Shown: positions 7,416 to 16,128, counted from the stretch's first letter. The stretch is DNA of 64,000 bases from Haloferax litoreum (GCF_009674605.1 NZ_WKJO01000001.1:186001-250000), one strand, 5' to 3'. Notes: generated from the letters alone by a model not told the origin. Numbers and translations are program-made.

Positions 7416-7907
7416 TCACTCGCGCTCTTCCATGATTTGCGTCACTTTCTCCACGCCCTCGGCTTCTTCGTCGCGAATCGCAGCGAGCGTCGCGACGAGT
7501 TCCTCGCGGTCGATGGTGAACTGTGCGTCACTCGCCTCGATAGCCTCGATGACGTCGTCGTAGAACTTGTAGGCCGTCTCTTCGTTACAGAGTTGGTCGT
7601 AGAGGACGCCGTCGAAGTCTTCGGGCTTTGTCTGGCCGTACTGCGCTTCGACGAGTGCCTCAATCTCTTCGAACGGCACGCTCTCGACGTCTAATCGGTC
7701 GATGATTCGTTCGAGTCGCTCTCTGTGGTCGGCCGACTCTTCGGCGGCGTGTGACAGGAGGTCACGAATCTCCTCGTCGAGTTCGTCCTCGTCGAGTTCT
7801 TCGTGGTGATGGTAAGCACGTGCTTCCACGACTTCTTCGAGGACGATTCCGATTTGGAGCAACCGCGCGAGTTGGTGGTCAGAGGTGACCTGATACCCGA
7901 CGCTCAC
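7416..7907 (-). CDS. Ferritin-like domain protein
   Basis: A 163-residue all-helical acidic protein. Seen: EEVVEARAYHHHEEL (about 24-38), HAAEESADHRERLERII (about 53-69) and a later helix with ETAYKFYDDVIEAIE, giving Glu/His residues spaced as in the ferritin-like four-helix bundle (ExxH-type pairs, although not all canonical diiron ligands are certain). Likely role: iron binding, storage or oxidase activity. The start is a GTG at 7907 that overlaps the stop of a 14-codon frame (7904-7948) which itself begins at the predicted transcription start. The DtxR-type gene follows after 4 bases. Confidence 0.72.
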   Translation of the reverse strand: MSVGYQVTSDHQLARLLQIGIVLEEVVEARAYHHHEELDEDELDEEIRDLLSHAAEESADHRERLERIIDRLDVESVPFEEIEALVEAQYGQTKPEDFDGVLYDQLCNEETAYKFYDDVIEAIEASDAQFTIDREELVATLAAIRDEEAEGVEKVTQIMEERE

Positions 7908-7945
7908 CGGCGAAACCCTCCGTTCGCGTGCGATACCAACTGAGT

Positions 7946-7978
7946 CATACTCACAGGTGAGTCTGTGACGAACTTAAG
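7946..7978 (-). promoter_or_regulatory. Promoter and palindromic operator candidate of the ferritin-like/dtxR operon
   Basis: On the minus strand a TATA-like CTTAAG (7973-7978) lies about 25-30 bases upstream of an ATG at 7948. Between them is a perfect palindrome, ACTCAC-AG-GTGAGT (7949-7962), also readable as TACT-N7-GAGT on the plus strand. It overlaps the expected transcription start, a typical place for a repressor. Who binds is unknown; the operon's own DtxR-type protein is one candidate, and a TrmB-type sugar regulator (consensus TACT-N7/8-GAGTA) another. Confidence 0.5.
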
Positions 7979-9122
7979 CGGTTCCCCTTTCGGGTTCCGA
8001 TTCGGTCGTCTCAGGCTCATCTGGCGTCGTCGGCTCGTCCGTGGACCGTCTCAAGTCTTCTTTCGGCGTTACGCGCCGACCCATCCAGTGGTAGGTGCCG
8101 ATTCTGCTGTATCCTTGCTCGTCGACTATCTCCTCGATTATCTTTCGGTCGTCCTCGTCTATCGAGACGACGTGCGCGACTATCTGCCCGGGGACGGTTA
8201 TCGGATTTGCGGCCATCCCGATGACGAGTCCGGTAAAGGATGCTACGACGACGTGTTCTTCGCGCTTGAAGTGGTCGGAGATGGTACAGACCGACTTTCC
8301 CTCTTCGACGATTGGGTACGGTCCCCAGTCCATGTCGACCCACCCGCCTGCAGTCGCCCGAATCCACTTCTTCTCTTTCGACCCGACGATGCGTTGCCAC
8401 GGTGGTTCACTCTCGAACTCGTCGTCTATCACGCCGAAGTAAGCGAAGAGATTGTGCAGGTTTTCGAGCGCGAGGTCGACCATCGCCGGTTGGTAGCGGT
8501 GTGCCTCTCCCATCTCGATGGTGATGGTTGGAATGCCGTTTTCGGACGCCACCCGGCGCATCATCCCCTCAGACCCAGCCCCGTCGAGGACGACGCTCGA
8601 CAGGAAAGCGTTCGCCACCTCGGCCACTGCAGGGTCGCTCATGTCCGCTCGCGTGTGGAAGATGGTCACTTTGTCCCGCGTCGACGTGTGGAAGTCCACG
8701 CCGATGTCGCACTGGGAGATGAAGCGGTCGTAGATAACCTTGGCAATCCGCTTCCCCTCGTTTCCGTTCTCCGACCCGGGGAACGACCGGTTTAGGTCGC
8801 GGTCGTAGATTGGCAAGTACCGCAGGTGTGACCGGTAGCCCGGCACGTTGAGGACGTGCAGGCACACGATGGTCCCAGACAGTTCCTGTGGGTCGTAGCG
8901 GTCTGCCACTTCTTGGACGACTTTCACCCCGTTGACTTCGTCGCCGTGCATCGCGGCGCTGACGAACACCCGCGGTCCCTCGTTGACACCGTTGATGATG
9001 GTCACCGGAATCTCTATCGGGTCTCCGAGGAAGGACTCGCCGACCTCGTACATGATGTGTCGCTTCTCGCCGGGGCGTACCTCGGCGTCGTATCGGAATG
9101 GCTCTCCTGTGTTGTTGGACAT
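7974..9122 (-). CDS. Succinylglutamate desuccinylase/aspartoacylase (AstE/AspA) family zinc hydrolase
   Basis: A 382-residue protein of the M14-like carboxypeptidase fold. Seen: zinc-ligand motif AAMHGDE (about 56-62), RDLNRSFPG (about 108-116), DFHTST with the third zinc histidine, and TIEMGEAHRYQP with the catalytic glutamate. The C-terminal part is a beta domain followed by an acidic Thr/Glu/Pro tail (DEPTTPDEPETTESEPE), common in haloarchaeal proteins. Family members cleave N-acyl amino acids; the exact substrate is unknown. Its end lies 67 bases upstream of the ferritin-like gene on the same strand, but that gene has its own promoter. Confidence 0.83.
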   Translation of the reverse strand: MSNNTGEPFRYDAEVRPGEKRHIMYEVGESFLGDPIEIPVTIINGVNEGPRVFVSAAMHGDEVNGVKVVQEVADRYDPQELSGTIVCLHVLNVPGYRSHLRYLPIYDRDLNRSFPGSENGNEGKRIAKVIYDRFISQCDIGVDFHTSTRDKVTIFHTRADMSDPAVAEVANAFLSSVVLDGAGSEGMMRRVASENGIPTITIEMGEAHRYQPAMVDLALENLHNLFAYFGVIDDEFESEPPWQRIVGSKEKKWIRATAGGWVDMDWGPYPIVEEGKSVCTISDHFKREEHVVVASFTGLVIGMAANPITVPGQIVAHVVSIDEDDRKIIEEIVDEQGYSRIGTYHWMGRRVTPKEDLRRSTDEPTTPDEPETTESEPERGTA

Positions 9123-9305
9123 TGTACGTCTCCGAATGCAACGAGTACGCTCGCTGTAGAGAAAAATACTAACAGGTAGACACTTCCCTGACTAACCGAG
9201 TTTCGGGAGTATCACGCCAACACAGACGGTCGACGCCGAACACGAAACGAATCAGACGGGTTCCCTAGACGAACTGAGAAGAAAGCCGCGAGAAGTCCAG
9301 CGCGT

Positions 9306-10517
9306 CTACTTCAGACGCGCGGCGATGAGTTCTTCGAGGTCCTCGCGGAACTCGTCGACCTCTATCTCTTCGAGGACTGGCACGAAGAAGCCCTCCACGA
9401 GCATGTTGCGTGCCGTCTGCTCGGGGATGGACCGAGAGGCCATGTAGAAGAGGTCCTCTTTGTCCACCTGTCCGACCGTCGCGGCGTGCGACGCTTCGGT
9501 GTCGTGGTTGTTGATGATGAGCTTCGGCGACGCGTCTGCTTCGGACTCGTCCGAGAGCATCAGCGTGTTCTCACGCTGGTAGGAGTTCGTACTCCACGCG
9601 TCGCGGCCGACGTCCTGGACACCTTCGTAGACCGAGCGTGCGCGGTCGTCGAGGACGCCACGGGTCACGAGGTCTGCGGTCGTGTTCTCGGCTTTGTGCC
9701 AGACACGAGCGTTGACGTCGAGGTGCTGCTCGTTGTGACCGAAGAACGCGCCGACGATTTTCGTCTCCGAAGCGTCGCCGTTGAGTTCGGTCTCGACGTC
9801 GCTACGGGTGAGGCGCGACCCGAGGTTCCCCTCGATCCAGTTGATGGTCGAGTAGGTACCGGCGTCGCCGCGCTTGAGCGAGTACGTGTAGGTGTCTTCG
9901 TCGAGGTTCTGGAGCGACCCGTACTGGACGTACGAGTTCTCGCCCGCGTCGATTTCGACGAGGTTCGAGAAGTACCGCTCACCCTCCACGTCGGCGTCAC
10001 CGGACTCGGTGCCTTCGAGGATGGTGACCGACGAGGACTTCTCGGTCACGACGAGCGTGTGACTGAAGAGCGACCGAGAGTTCATCTCGGCGCGAATCTT
10101 CACGTCTTCGGCGTTCACGTCTTCTGGGACGTAGATGAACGTACCCGTGGTGAACAGCGCCGCAGACAGCGCCGTGAGGTAGTTCGTCTCGAGGTCGAGG
10201 ACGGAACCGAAGCGCTCCTCGATGAGGTCACCGTACTCGTCGAGTGCCTCCGTGAAGGGGAGGACGACGACGTCGTCGGGTGCCTCGCGGGTCGTCTCGT
10301 CGGACTGGTTCAGCGGGTCGACGAGCGACTCGAAGTCGAGGGCTTCGAGGTTCGTCCATCGGCGGCCCGGCGTCTGGATGACGTCGGGGAGTTCGAGCGT
10401 GTCGAGTGCTTCGAGGGCCTCGAGTCGGGCCTCGAGAAGCCACTCTGGCTCGTCCCGTGCGTCCGAAATCTCTCGTACTGTCTGTTCAGACAGGTTGGCG
10501 GGAAGTTGCGCACTCAT
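9306..10517 (-). CDS. sufD: Fe-S cluster assembly protein SufD
   Basis: A 403-residue SufD protein, the partner of SufB in the SufBC2D scaffold that assembles Fe-S clusters in the cytoplasm. Seen: an N-terminal helical region with ARDEPEWLLEARLEALEAL (about 20-38), the right-handed beta-helix core, and a C-terminal block NHDTEASHAATVGQVDKEDLFYMASR with the conserved histidines (about 338-363). It starts 3 bases after the sufB stop and closes the sufCBD operon. No sufS or sufE is present in the window, so the cysteine desulfurase must be elsewhere. Confidence 0.95.
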   Translation of the reverse strand: MSAQLPANLSEQTVREISDARDEPEWLLEARLEALEALDTLELPDVIQTPGRRWTNLEALDFESLVDPLNQSDETTREAPDDVVVLPFTEALDEYGDLIEERFGSVLDLETNYLTALSAALFTTGTFIYVPEDVNAEDVKIRAEMNSRSLFSHTLVVTEKSSSVTILEGTESGDADVEGERYFSNLVEIDAGENSYVQYGSLQNLDEDTYTYSLKRGDAGTYSTINWIEGNLGSRLTRSDVETELNGDASETKIVGAFFGHNEQHLDVNARVWHKAENTTADLVTRGVLDDRARSVYEGVQDVGRDAWSTNSYQRENTLMLSDESEADASPKLIINNHDTEASHAATVGQVDKEDLFYMASRSIPEQTARNMLVEGFFVPVLEEIEVDEFREDLEELIAARLK

Positions 10518-10520
10518 TGG

Positions 10521-11951
10521 TTATCCGAGGCTACCCTCCATCTCGAGTTCGACGAGTCGGTTGAGTTCGACTGCGTACTCGATGGGCAGTTCCTCCGTGA
10601 TGGGTTCGATGAACCCGGAGACGATCATCTGCTTTGCGTCGTCGTCGTCGAGACCGCGCGACTGGAGGTAGAAGATGTCCTCGTCGCCAATCTTCCCGAC
10701 GGTCGCCTCGTGAGCGACGTCCACGGTAGACTCGTTAATCTCCATGTACGGCATCGTGTCCGAAGTGGACTCGTTGTCGAACATCAGCGCGTCACACTCG
10801 ACTGCCGTCGAGGAGTTGGTCGCGCCGTTGGCGATGTGGACGAGGCCGCGGTAGTTGGTGCGGCCGCCATCTTTCGAGATGGACTTCGACTCGATGGTCG
10901 ACTTCGTGTCCGGGGCGTTGTGGTAGACCTTCGCACCGGTGTCGATGTTCTGGCCTTCACCCGCGAAGGCGATGGTGATGTGGTTGTCGGACGCGCCGCG
11001 GCCCTTCAGGATGGACGCGGGGTAGAGCATGGTGGCCTTCGAGCCCATCGAGCCCGAAATCCACTCCATGCGCCCGTTCTTCTCGACGATGGCACGCTTC
11101 GTGTTGAGGTTGTACGTGTTCTTCGACCAGTTCTGGACGGTCGAATACTGCACGTGTGCGTCCTCGCCGACGAACACTTCGACGCCGCCGGAGTGAAGGT
11201 TGAACGCGGAGTATTTGGGTGCCGAACAGCCCTCGATGTAGTGGACTTCGGAGCCCTTCTCCGCGACGATGAGCGTGTGTTCGAACTGGCCCATCCCCTC
11301 GGAGTTCATGCGGAAGTACGCCTGCACCGGCATGTCGACCGTCGTGTCCTCGGGGACGTAGACGAACGACCCGCCGGACCAGATTGCGCCGTGGAGCGCG
11401 GCGAACTTGTTGTCGCTCGGGGGAACACACTTCGTCATGAAGTACTCCTTGACGATGTCTTCGTGCTCTTGGACCGCCTGGTCCATGTTCATGAAGACGA
11501 CGCCCTTCTCCTCCCAGCGCTCCTGCATGTTCTGGTAGACGACTTCGGACTCGTACTGGGCACCGACACCCGAGAGGGCGTTCTTCTCGGCTTCCGGGAT
11601 ACCCAGTTTGTCGAAGGTGTCTTTGATGTCGTCCGGCAGGTCACGCCAGTCGTCGACACCGCCGCGGACTTCGACGTCCGGGCGGATGTACGGGACGATT
11701 TCGTCCACGTCGACCTTGGAGAGGTCTGGCTGGCCGGGCCAGTCGGTCGGCATCGGCATCTTCTGGTACTGCTTGAGCGCGCGAAGGCGGCGCTCCAGCA
11801 TCCATTCGGGCTCGTCTTTGTCTTCCGAGATGACGCGGATGGTCTCTTCGGTGAGACCCTTCTCGGCCGCGAACGCGGCCTTCTGCTCCTTCTTGAACTC
11901 GAAGCGAGCTTCCGTGTCTGTCTCTTTTAGGTGGTCTTGGTCGGAACTCAT
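10521..11951 (-). CDS. sufB: Fe-S cluster assembly protein SufB
   Basis: A 476-residue SufB scaffold. Seen: EPEWMLERRLRAL near the N-terminus (about 48-60), VGAQYESEVVYQNM, the conserved KCVPPSDNKFAALHGAIWSGGSFVY in pieces, HYIEGCSAP (conserved cysteine of the core), MGSKATMLYP and the C-terminal VDVAHEATVGKIGDEDIFYLQSRG (given in part). Length is normal for the family. It begins 15 bases after sufC. Together with SufC ATPase and SufD it builds nascent clusters; the order C-B-D is usual in archaea. Confidence 0.97.
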   Translation of the reverse strand: MSSDQDHLKETDTEARFEFKKEQKAAFAAEKGLTEETIRVISEDKDEPEWMLERRLRALKQYQKMPMPTDWPGQPDLSKVDVDEIVPYIRPDVEVRGGVDDWRDLPDDIKDTFDKLGIPEAEKNALSGVGAQYESEVVYQNMQERWEEKGVVFMNMDQAVQEHEDIVKEYFMTKCVPPSDNKFAALHGAIWSGGSFVYVPEDTTVDMPVQAYFRMNSEGMGQFEHTLIVAEKGSEVHYIEGCSAPKYSAFNLHSGGVEVFVGEDAHVQYSTVQNWSKNTYNLNTKRAIVEKNGRMEWISGSMGSKATMLYPASILKGRGASDNHITIAFAGEGQNIDTGAKVYHNAPDTKSTIESKSISKDGGRTNYRGLVHIANGATNSSTAVECDALMFDNESTSDTMPYMEINESTVDVAHEATVGKIGDEDIFYLQSRGLDDDDAKQMIVSGFIEPITEELPIEYAVELNRLVELEMEGSLG

Positions 11952-11966
11952 GGTGTGTAGGTTGGT

Positions 11967-12872
11967 TTACGCGGCCTCGTAGACTTCCTCGCGGACCCAG
12001 TCGTACCCCTTGTCTTCGAGTTCGGACGCGAGGGACGCGTCGCCGCTCTTGACGACCTTTCCGTCCAGCATGATGTGGACGTGGTCGGGTTCGACGTATT
12101 CGAGGATACGCTGGTAGTGCGTAATCTGGAGGATACCCGTGCCCTGCTCGTCGCGGAGCGCGTTGATACCCTTCGAGACGTCCTGCAGGCGGTCGATGTC
12201 GAGACCGGAGTCGATCTCGTCGAGCACTGCGATGGACGGTTCGAGGATTGCTGCCTGCAGAACCTCGTTCTGTTTCTTCTCACCGCCGGAGAACCCGGCG
12301 TTGAGGTAGCGCTGCATGAACTTCTCGTCCATGTCGAGGAGGTCCATCTTCTCCTTGAGGAGCTTCTGGAACTCGGCGACGCCGATTTCGCCGTCGTCGA
12401 CGTTCCCCTCCATCGGGGAGGTGTCGTAGCCGACGTCCTCTTCTTCTTCTTCCTCGTCATCGCCGAAGAGGAGTTCTTCGCGCTCGTCGAGTTTCGCGTT
12501 GAGCGCGGTGCGGAGGAAGTTCGTCATGGTGACGCCTTCGATTTCCGCGGGGTACTGGAAGCCGAGGAAGATACCGAGCGCGGCGCGCTCGTTCGGTTCC
12601 AGTTCCAGAAGGTTCCACGTGCGGGCGTCGTCCGGAATGTCGACGTCACCGAAGTCGCCCTCTTCCAGGTGGAGGAGGATTTCGCCGTCGGTTACCTCGT
12701 AGGCGGGGTGGCCGGCGATGATTTTAGAAGTCGTAGACTTGCCGGACCCGTTGGGACCCATCAGTGCGTGGATCTCGCCGGATTTGACTTCCAGGTCGAC
12801 ACCTCGCAGAATCTGCTCACCGTCTTCCTCCGCGACACGTGCGTGGAGGTTCTTGATCTCGAGAGTTGCCAT
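11967..12872 (-). CDS. sufC: Fe-S cluster assembly ATPase SufC
   Basis: A 301-residue ABC-type ATPase of the SUF system. Seen: Walker A GPNGSGKST (about 38-46), signature FSGGEKKQNE, Walker B IAVLDEIDSGLDID and the H-loop ITHYQRILEYV. Bacterial SufC is about 250 residues; the extra length is partly a strongly acidic insertion, GDDEEEEEEDVGYD, between the Q-loop and signature, followed by a second acidic stretch. The ATG at 12872 is used because MATLEIKNLHARV is the family start; an in-frame ATG at 12935 adds an unrelated extension. First gene of sufCBD. Confidence 0.95.
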   Translation of the reverse strand: MATLEIKNLHARVAEEDGEQILRGVDLEVKSGEIHALMGPNGSGKSTTSKIIAGHPAYEVTDGEILLHLEEGDFGDVDIPDDARTWNLLELEPNERAALGIFLGFQYPAEIEGVTMTNFLRTALNAKLDEREELLFGDDEEEEEEDVGYDTSPMEGNVDDGEIGVAEFQKLLKEKMDLLDMDEKFMQRYLNAGFSGGEKKQNEVLQAAILEPSIAVLDEIDSGLDIDRLQDVSKGINALRDEQGTGILQITHYQRILEYVEPDHVHIMLDGKVVKSGDASLASELEDKGYDWVREEVYEAA

Positions 12873-12890
12873 CGTTGGTTCGTTGCCTCG

Positions 12891-12920
12891 TACTCGAACC
12901 CTGGGGAGTATCGCCCATAA
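12891..12920 (-). promoter_or_regulatory. Candidate sufC promoter with inverted repeat
   Basis: In the 220 bases between polB and sufC, a TATA-like CATTATG (minus strand, near 12915-12921) lies upstream of an inverted repeat TACTC-N10-GAGTA (12891-12895 and 12906-12910), which is 19-38 bases before the sufC start. The position between promoter and gene would suit a repressor. No binding protein can be named from sequence. A second AT-rich run lies near 12953-12972. Confidence 0.35.
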
Positions 12921-13092
12921 TGCTTGCGCATTCACCCCCGGTGCCTTTTGTAGAAAGAAAAATTGTTTTCAAATCCGCAAAGAAGACGTGATGGTTCGTG
13001 ACATACGTCCGGGTTTCGGGTAGCCGAACATCGGTTCGTCTTCGGTAGGCGCGTAACCACGTATGGTTACGTTGGCGGTCTCGTCGCGGTTC

Positions 13093-15789
13093 TCAGACGA
13101 AACTGCCGAGACCAGTCTGTTCTTGGCCGCTTTTGACCTCGTCCCAGGACATCCCCAGTGCCTCGATGATGCGCGAAATCGGCCCTTCGAGCGTCTTGTC
13201 GAGCATCGTGTCCCAGTCGACTTCGAACTCTTCGGGAACCTGGTCGGCGTACTCGAAACAGATGACGTCTGGGTCGCGTTTGAACGCGCGGTACAGGTCG
13301 TCCATCTGCGGGTCGAACCCATCTGCTTCCATGTCGCGGAACCACGACGGGTGGACCTTCGCGAGGTAGACACGCTTCGGTTTCGACCCCCGGCCGAAGT
13401 TCGTCCCGAGGAAGGTGTTCGCGTACTGCGCACCTCGAACGTGCGCCGTTGGTGTCTCGTAGGCCGACAGACGCTTGCCGATACCACCGGGGATACCGAT
13501 TTCTTCGAGTGGCAGGTCGCCGGACTGGAAGTCGGTGATGATGTCGTGGAGGTAGTCTTTGATGACGTCCGTGTCCTCACCGTGGACAATCATGTCGATG
13601 ACGTTCTTCTGGACTTCCTTGGTCACCTGCGCGATGTCCGAGCGCTTGTACTCGAACCCCGTGATGTCGATGTCGTCGACGTCTTTCCCTTCTTTCCAGA
13701 CGATGTGACCGGCGTAGCGCTTCTTCTTCCCCGCCTGGAAGAACCGCCGGTAGAGTTTCTCGAACTCGATTTGGAAGCGGTGCTCGTCGGCACCGAGTGC
13801 CTCTCTCGCGAAGTCGTCGTAGGCGGCGTTGATGTGTTCTTCAATCTCGAACGACTGCTCGATGGCCTCGTCTTTCGACACGTCGGGGCCGAGTTCAAGC
13901 ATGACAGAGTCGGTGTCACCGTAGGCGACGTCGTAGCCGATTTCGTTCGCCGCTTGCTCCGTGAACTCGATGACTTCGCGGCCCGTGGCCGTCACCGCCG
14001 CGCCCATCTCCTTGTCGTACAGACGGAAGCGGTCCCATCCCAGCACGCCGTACAGCGAGTTCATGATGACCTTCACTGCCGCCTGCTGGCGGTCGAACTG
14101 CTCGTACGCCGAGGACCCGGGTTCGTGTTGGTTCCGGAGCGACTTCTTCTCTTCACGCTCGGCGAGGAGTTCGTCGACCATCTCCCGAATCATGCCGTCG
14201 GGTTCCTGTCGGAAGTGGGTCCCGTTGGGTGCGTGGAACATCTCGCCGTCGTAGTTGTCTGGGTCGACTTTGGTCTCCGGCGAGGCGTTGATGGTCACCA
14301 TGCACATCGGGTACAGCGACTTCAAGTCGAGGACTGTGACGTTCTCTTTGACACCCGTGATGGGGTCGAAGACGGCACCGCCCTCGTAGTCTTCCGACTC
14401 CTGTTGACCCTTCGAGGGAAGTGCGAACTCGCCGTGGACCTTGTGGAGGACGTAGATGTCGACGGTGTCGCCCGGCGTCGGCGCGTCTTCGAGTTTACAC
14501 CCGACGAACGTCCGCACCTCGTCCCAGAAGGCGACGATGTCCTGTTTGCGGTCGATTTCGACACACAACTCCACGTCACGAAGGTTGTACTCCAACAAGC
14601 GCTCGGGGTCTTGTTCCCACAGGTCTCCGATGTCTCCCGAGTAGCGTTCTTTGCCGACGTCGAGTTCGAGTTCGCCGACTGCGTCGAGTCGGTACGATTC
14701 GAGTTCCGTGAACTGCGTTCGCTTGTAGGCGTACAGTAGGTCGAAGACGACGCGACCCTTGATGTCCGGGCCACCCCAGTTACTTCGCCACACTTCACCG
14801 AGGCGTGACATCCGGTCTGCGTCGAGTTCGTAGTCCGTCGACGGGTTCAGCACGTCGAGTCTGTCGAGGAAGTACGGTGCGTCGAAGTCCTCGAAGTTCC
14901 ACCCGGTGAGCACGTCGGGGTTCGTCTCTTCGATGTACGCGAGGAAGGCGTCGAGCATCGCCGGTTCTTCCTCGAAGGTTCGAACCTCAACCGACGCGCC
15001 CTCGTGGAGGAACTCGTAGTTCGGAAGCGCGTCGGGTCGCTTCCCCTCGCCGTCGGGGGCGACGGCGTGCCAGACGATGTACTCGTCACGGTAGGAGTCG
15101 TGCGACGTGAGACAGATGATTGGTTCTTCACCGTCTTCGGGGAAGCCGTTTCTGTCGTTGACTTCGATGTCGAAGGTGTTCACCCGGAGACTCGCGTCGA
15201 CAGACGTGGGTTCGAGTTCCTGATGGGGAATCTGAATCGTCCCGTCGTCGAGACGGCGGTCGGGGACGCGAACGCCGTCTTTGATGTCCTTGTCGATGAG
15301 GAGACGATTCGGGAAGAGGATGTCCGCCTCGTAGTGGTCGAACTCGTCGCGGATTTGTCCGACGTCGCGGGGCGTCCGCGTGTGGATTCTCGTCAGTTCC
15401 TCGCCGCGGATACTCTCGAATCCATCTTCCGTGCGCGTGATGACGTCCTTGTCGAGTACCTCGTCGTCGAGGCTGGCCGTCGGTGCGTAGAAGTACGGTT
15501 CGAATCCGAGGATGCGGACGTGTTCAGGTTCGTCGTCCGCCGTCCGACCGAAGACGTGGAGCACCGGATACTCGTCGCGCCCTGCCCCCTCGATGGTGTA
15601 GTCGACCTGTGTGACGGCCAGTTCGACTGTCCCGTCTGGGTCGGGAAAGCGCACCTCGTCCGTGTCGATGACGTCGGAGACGTGCTGGGCGGCGTCTCCG
15701 GCGACGATGGCGGCCTCACCGTCTGGCCGCGCGTCGCCTCCGCCGTCGGCGTCGTGTCCCCCGAAGTCGCTCAAACCCGTCTGCGTCAT
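13093..15789 (-). CDS. polB: Family B DNA polymerase (PolB), intein-free
   Basis: An 898-residue replicative/repair DNA polymerase of archaeal family B. Seen: 3'-5' exonuclease motifs FDIE (207-209 acidic pair), NFEDFDAP (298-305), YNLRDVEL (401-408); polymerase motif A DLKSLYPM (488-495), motif B KVIMNSLYG (573-581) and motif C YGDTDS (623-628). All motifs are contiguous, so no intein interrupts the gene, although polB genes of several haloarchaea carry inteins at such sites. The start ATG at 15789 follows an acidic low-complexity N-terminus (DADGGGDARPDG). Divergent from the small gene at 15895. Confidence 0.97.
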   Translation of the reverse strand: MTQTGLSDFGGHDADGGGDARPDGEAAIVAGDAAQHVSDVIDTDEVRFPDPDGTVELAVTQVDYTIEGAGRDEYPVLHVFGRTADDEPEHVRILGFEPYFYAPTASLDDEVLDKDVITRTEDGFESIRGEELTRIHTRTPRDVGQIRDEFDHYEADILFPNRLLIDKDIKDGVRVPDRRLDDGTIQIPHQELEPTSVDASLRVNTFDIEVNDRNGFPEDGEEPIICLTSHDSYRDEYIVWHAVAPDGEGKRPDALPNYEFLHEGASVEVRTFEEEPAMLDAFLAYIEETNPDVLTGWNFEDFDAPYFLDRLDVLNPSTDYELDADRMSRLGEVWRSNWGGPDIKGRVVFDLLYAYKRTQFTELESYRLDAVGELELDVGKERYSGDIGDLWEQDPERLLEYNLRDVELCVEIDRKQDIVAFWDEVRTFVGCKLEDAPTPGDTVDIYVLHKVHGEFALPSKGQQESEDYEGGAVFDPITGVKENVTVLDLKSLYPMCMVTINASPETKVDPDNYDGEMFHAPNGTHFRQEPDGMIREMVDELLAEREEKKSLRNQHEPGSSAYEQFDRQQAAVKVIMNSLYGVLGWDRFRLYDKEMGAAVTATGREVIEFTEQAANEIGYDVAYGDTDSVMLELGPDVSKDEAIEQSFEIEEHINAAYDDFAREALGADEHRFQIEFEKLYRRFFQAGKKKRYAGHIVWKEGKDVDDIDITGFEYKRSDIAQVTKEVQKNVIDMIVHGEDTDVIKDYLHDIITDFQSGDLPLEEIGIPGGIGKRLSAYETPTAHVRGAQYANTFLGTNFGRGSKPKRVYLAKVHPSWFRDMEADGFDPQMDDLYRAFKRDPDVICFEYADQVPEEFEVDWDTMLDKTLEGPISRIIEALGMSWDEVKSGQEQTGLGSFV

Positions 15790-15859
15790 GCTCTTGGCTT
15801 CGGCGGCGCGGCTAAAAACCCCGGCGTTTCAGCGACCCCCCATTCGAATTACGGAAAGA

Positions 15860-15891
15860 CATATATCAGTGTGTGACATTCAGTGACACAC
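15860..15891 (+). promoter_or_regulatory. Promoter of the small gene at 15895, with imperfect inverted repeat
   Basis: CATATAT at 15860-15866 lies about 30 bases before the ATG at 15895, the spacing of a leaderless haloarchaeal promoter, and argues against the in-frame GTG at 15883 as start. Between them GTGTGACA-TTCAG-TGACACAC forms an imperfect inverted repeat (7 of 8 paired), a possible operator. The polB start lies on the other side and may share this region. Confidence 0.5.
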
Positions 15892-15894
15892 GAT

Positions 15895-16080
15895 ATGACC
15901 GACCACGCAGCACCCGAACGGTGGGACGGCACGATCGACGGCACTGGACCGACTGGTCCGACAGGAGCCGAGACGATCGAATCCTACGATATCGACGGGG
16001 GCGTGGTGTTCTATGACGCGGAGAACCCACTTGCATGGGTCGAGGCGACAGAATCGATGCGCCTCGACGACTGCGCCTAA
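15895..16080 (+). CDS. Small acidic haloarchaeal protein (61 residues)
   Basis: A 61-residue protein with no membrane segment. Seen: acidic, with the segment ESYDIDGGVVFYDAENPLAWVEAT, which I recognise only as typical of a small conserved haloarchaeal family (NPLAWI/V motif; possibly DUF7331, from memory). Function unknown. Leaderless promoter supports the ATG at 15895. The gene stands alone between polB (divergent) and a membrane protein gene 48 bases downstream. Confidence 0.72.
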   Translation: MTDHAAPERWDGTIDGTGPTGPTGAETIESYDIDGGVVFYDAENPLAWVEATESMRLDDCA

Positions 16081-16128
16081 CTCGGCCGAAGCGGACTCTT
16101 TTTCTCGGCACGGCGTCTGGACGCGAGC

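Noticed and set aside
9486-11930. A very long plus-strand open frame (over 800 codons) opposite sufD and sufB
   Set aside because: It is the antisense reading of two clear suf genes. GC-rich third positions remove stop codons from the opposite strand, and the translation is Val/Arg/Asp-biased with no family motif.
13063-14739. Plus-strand open frame of over 550 codons opposite polB
   Set aside because: Antisense shadow of a certain gene; no recognisable domain, and composition is typical of reversed haloarchaeal codons.
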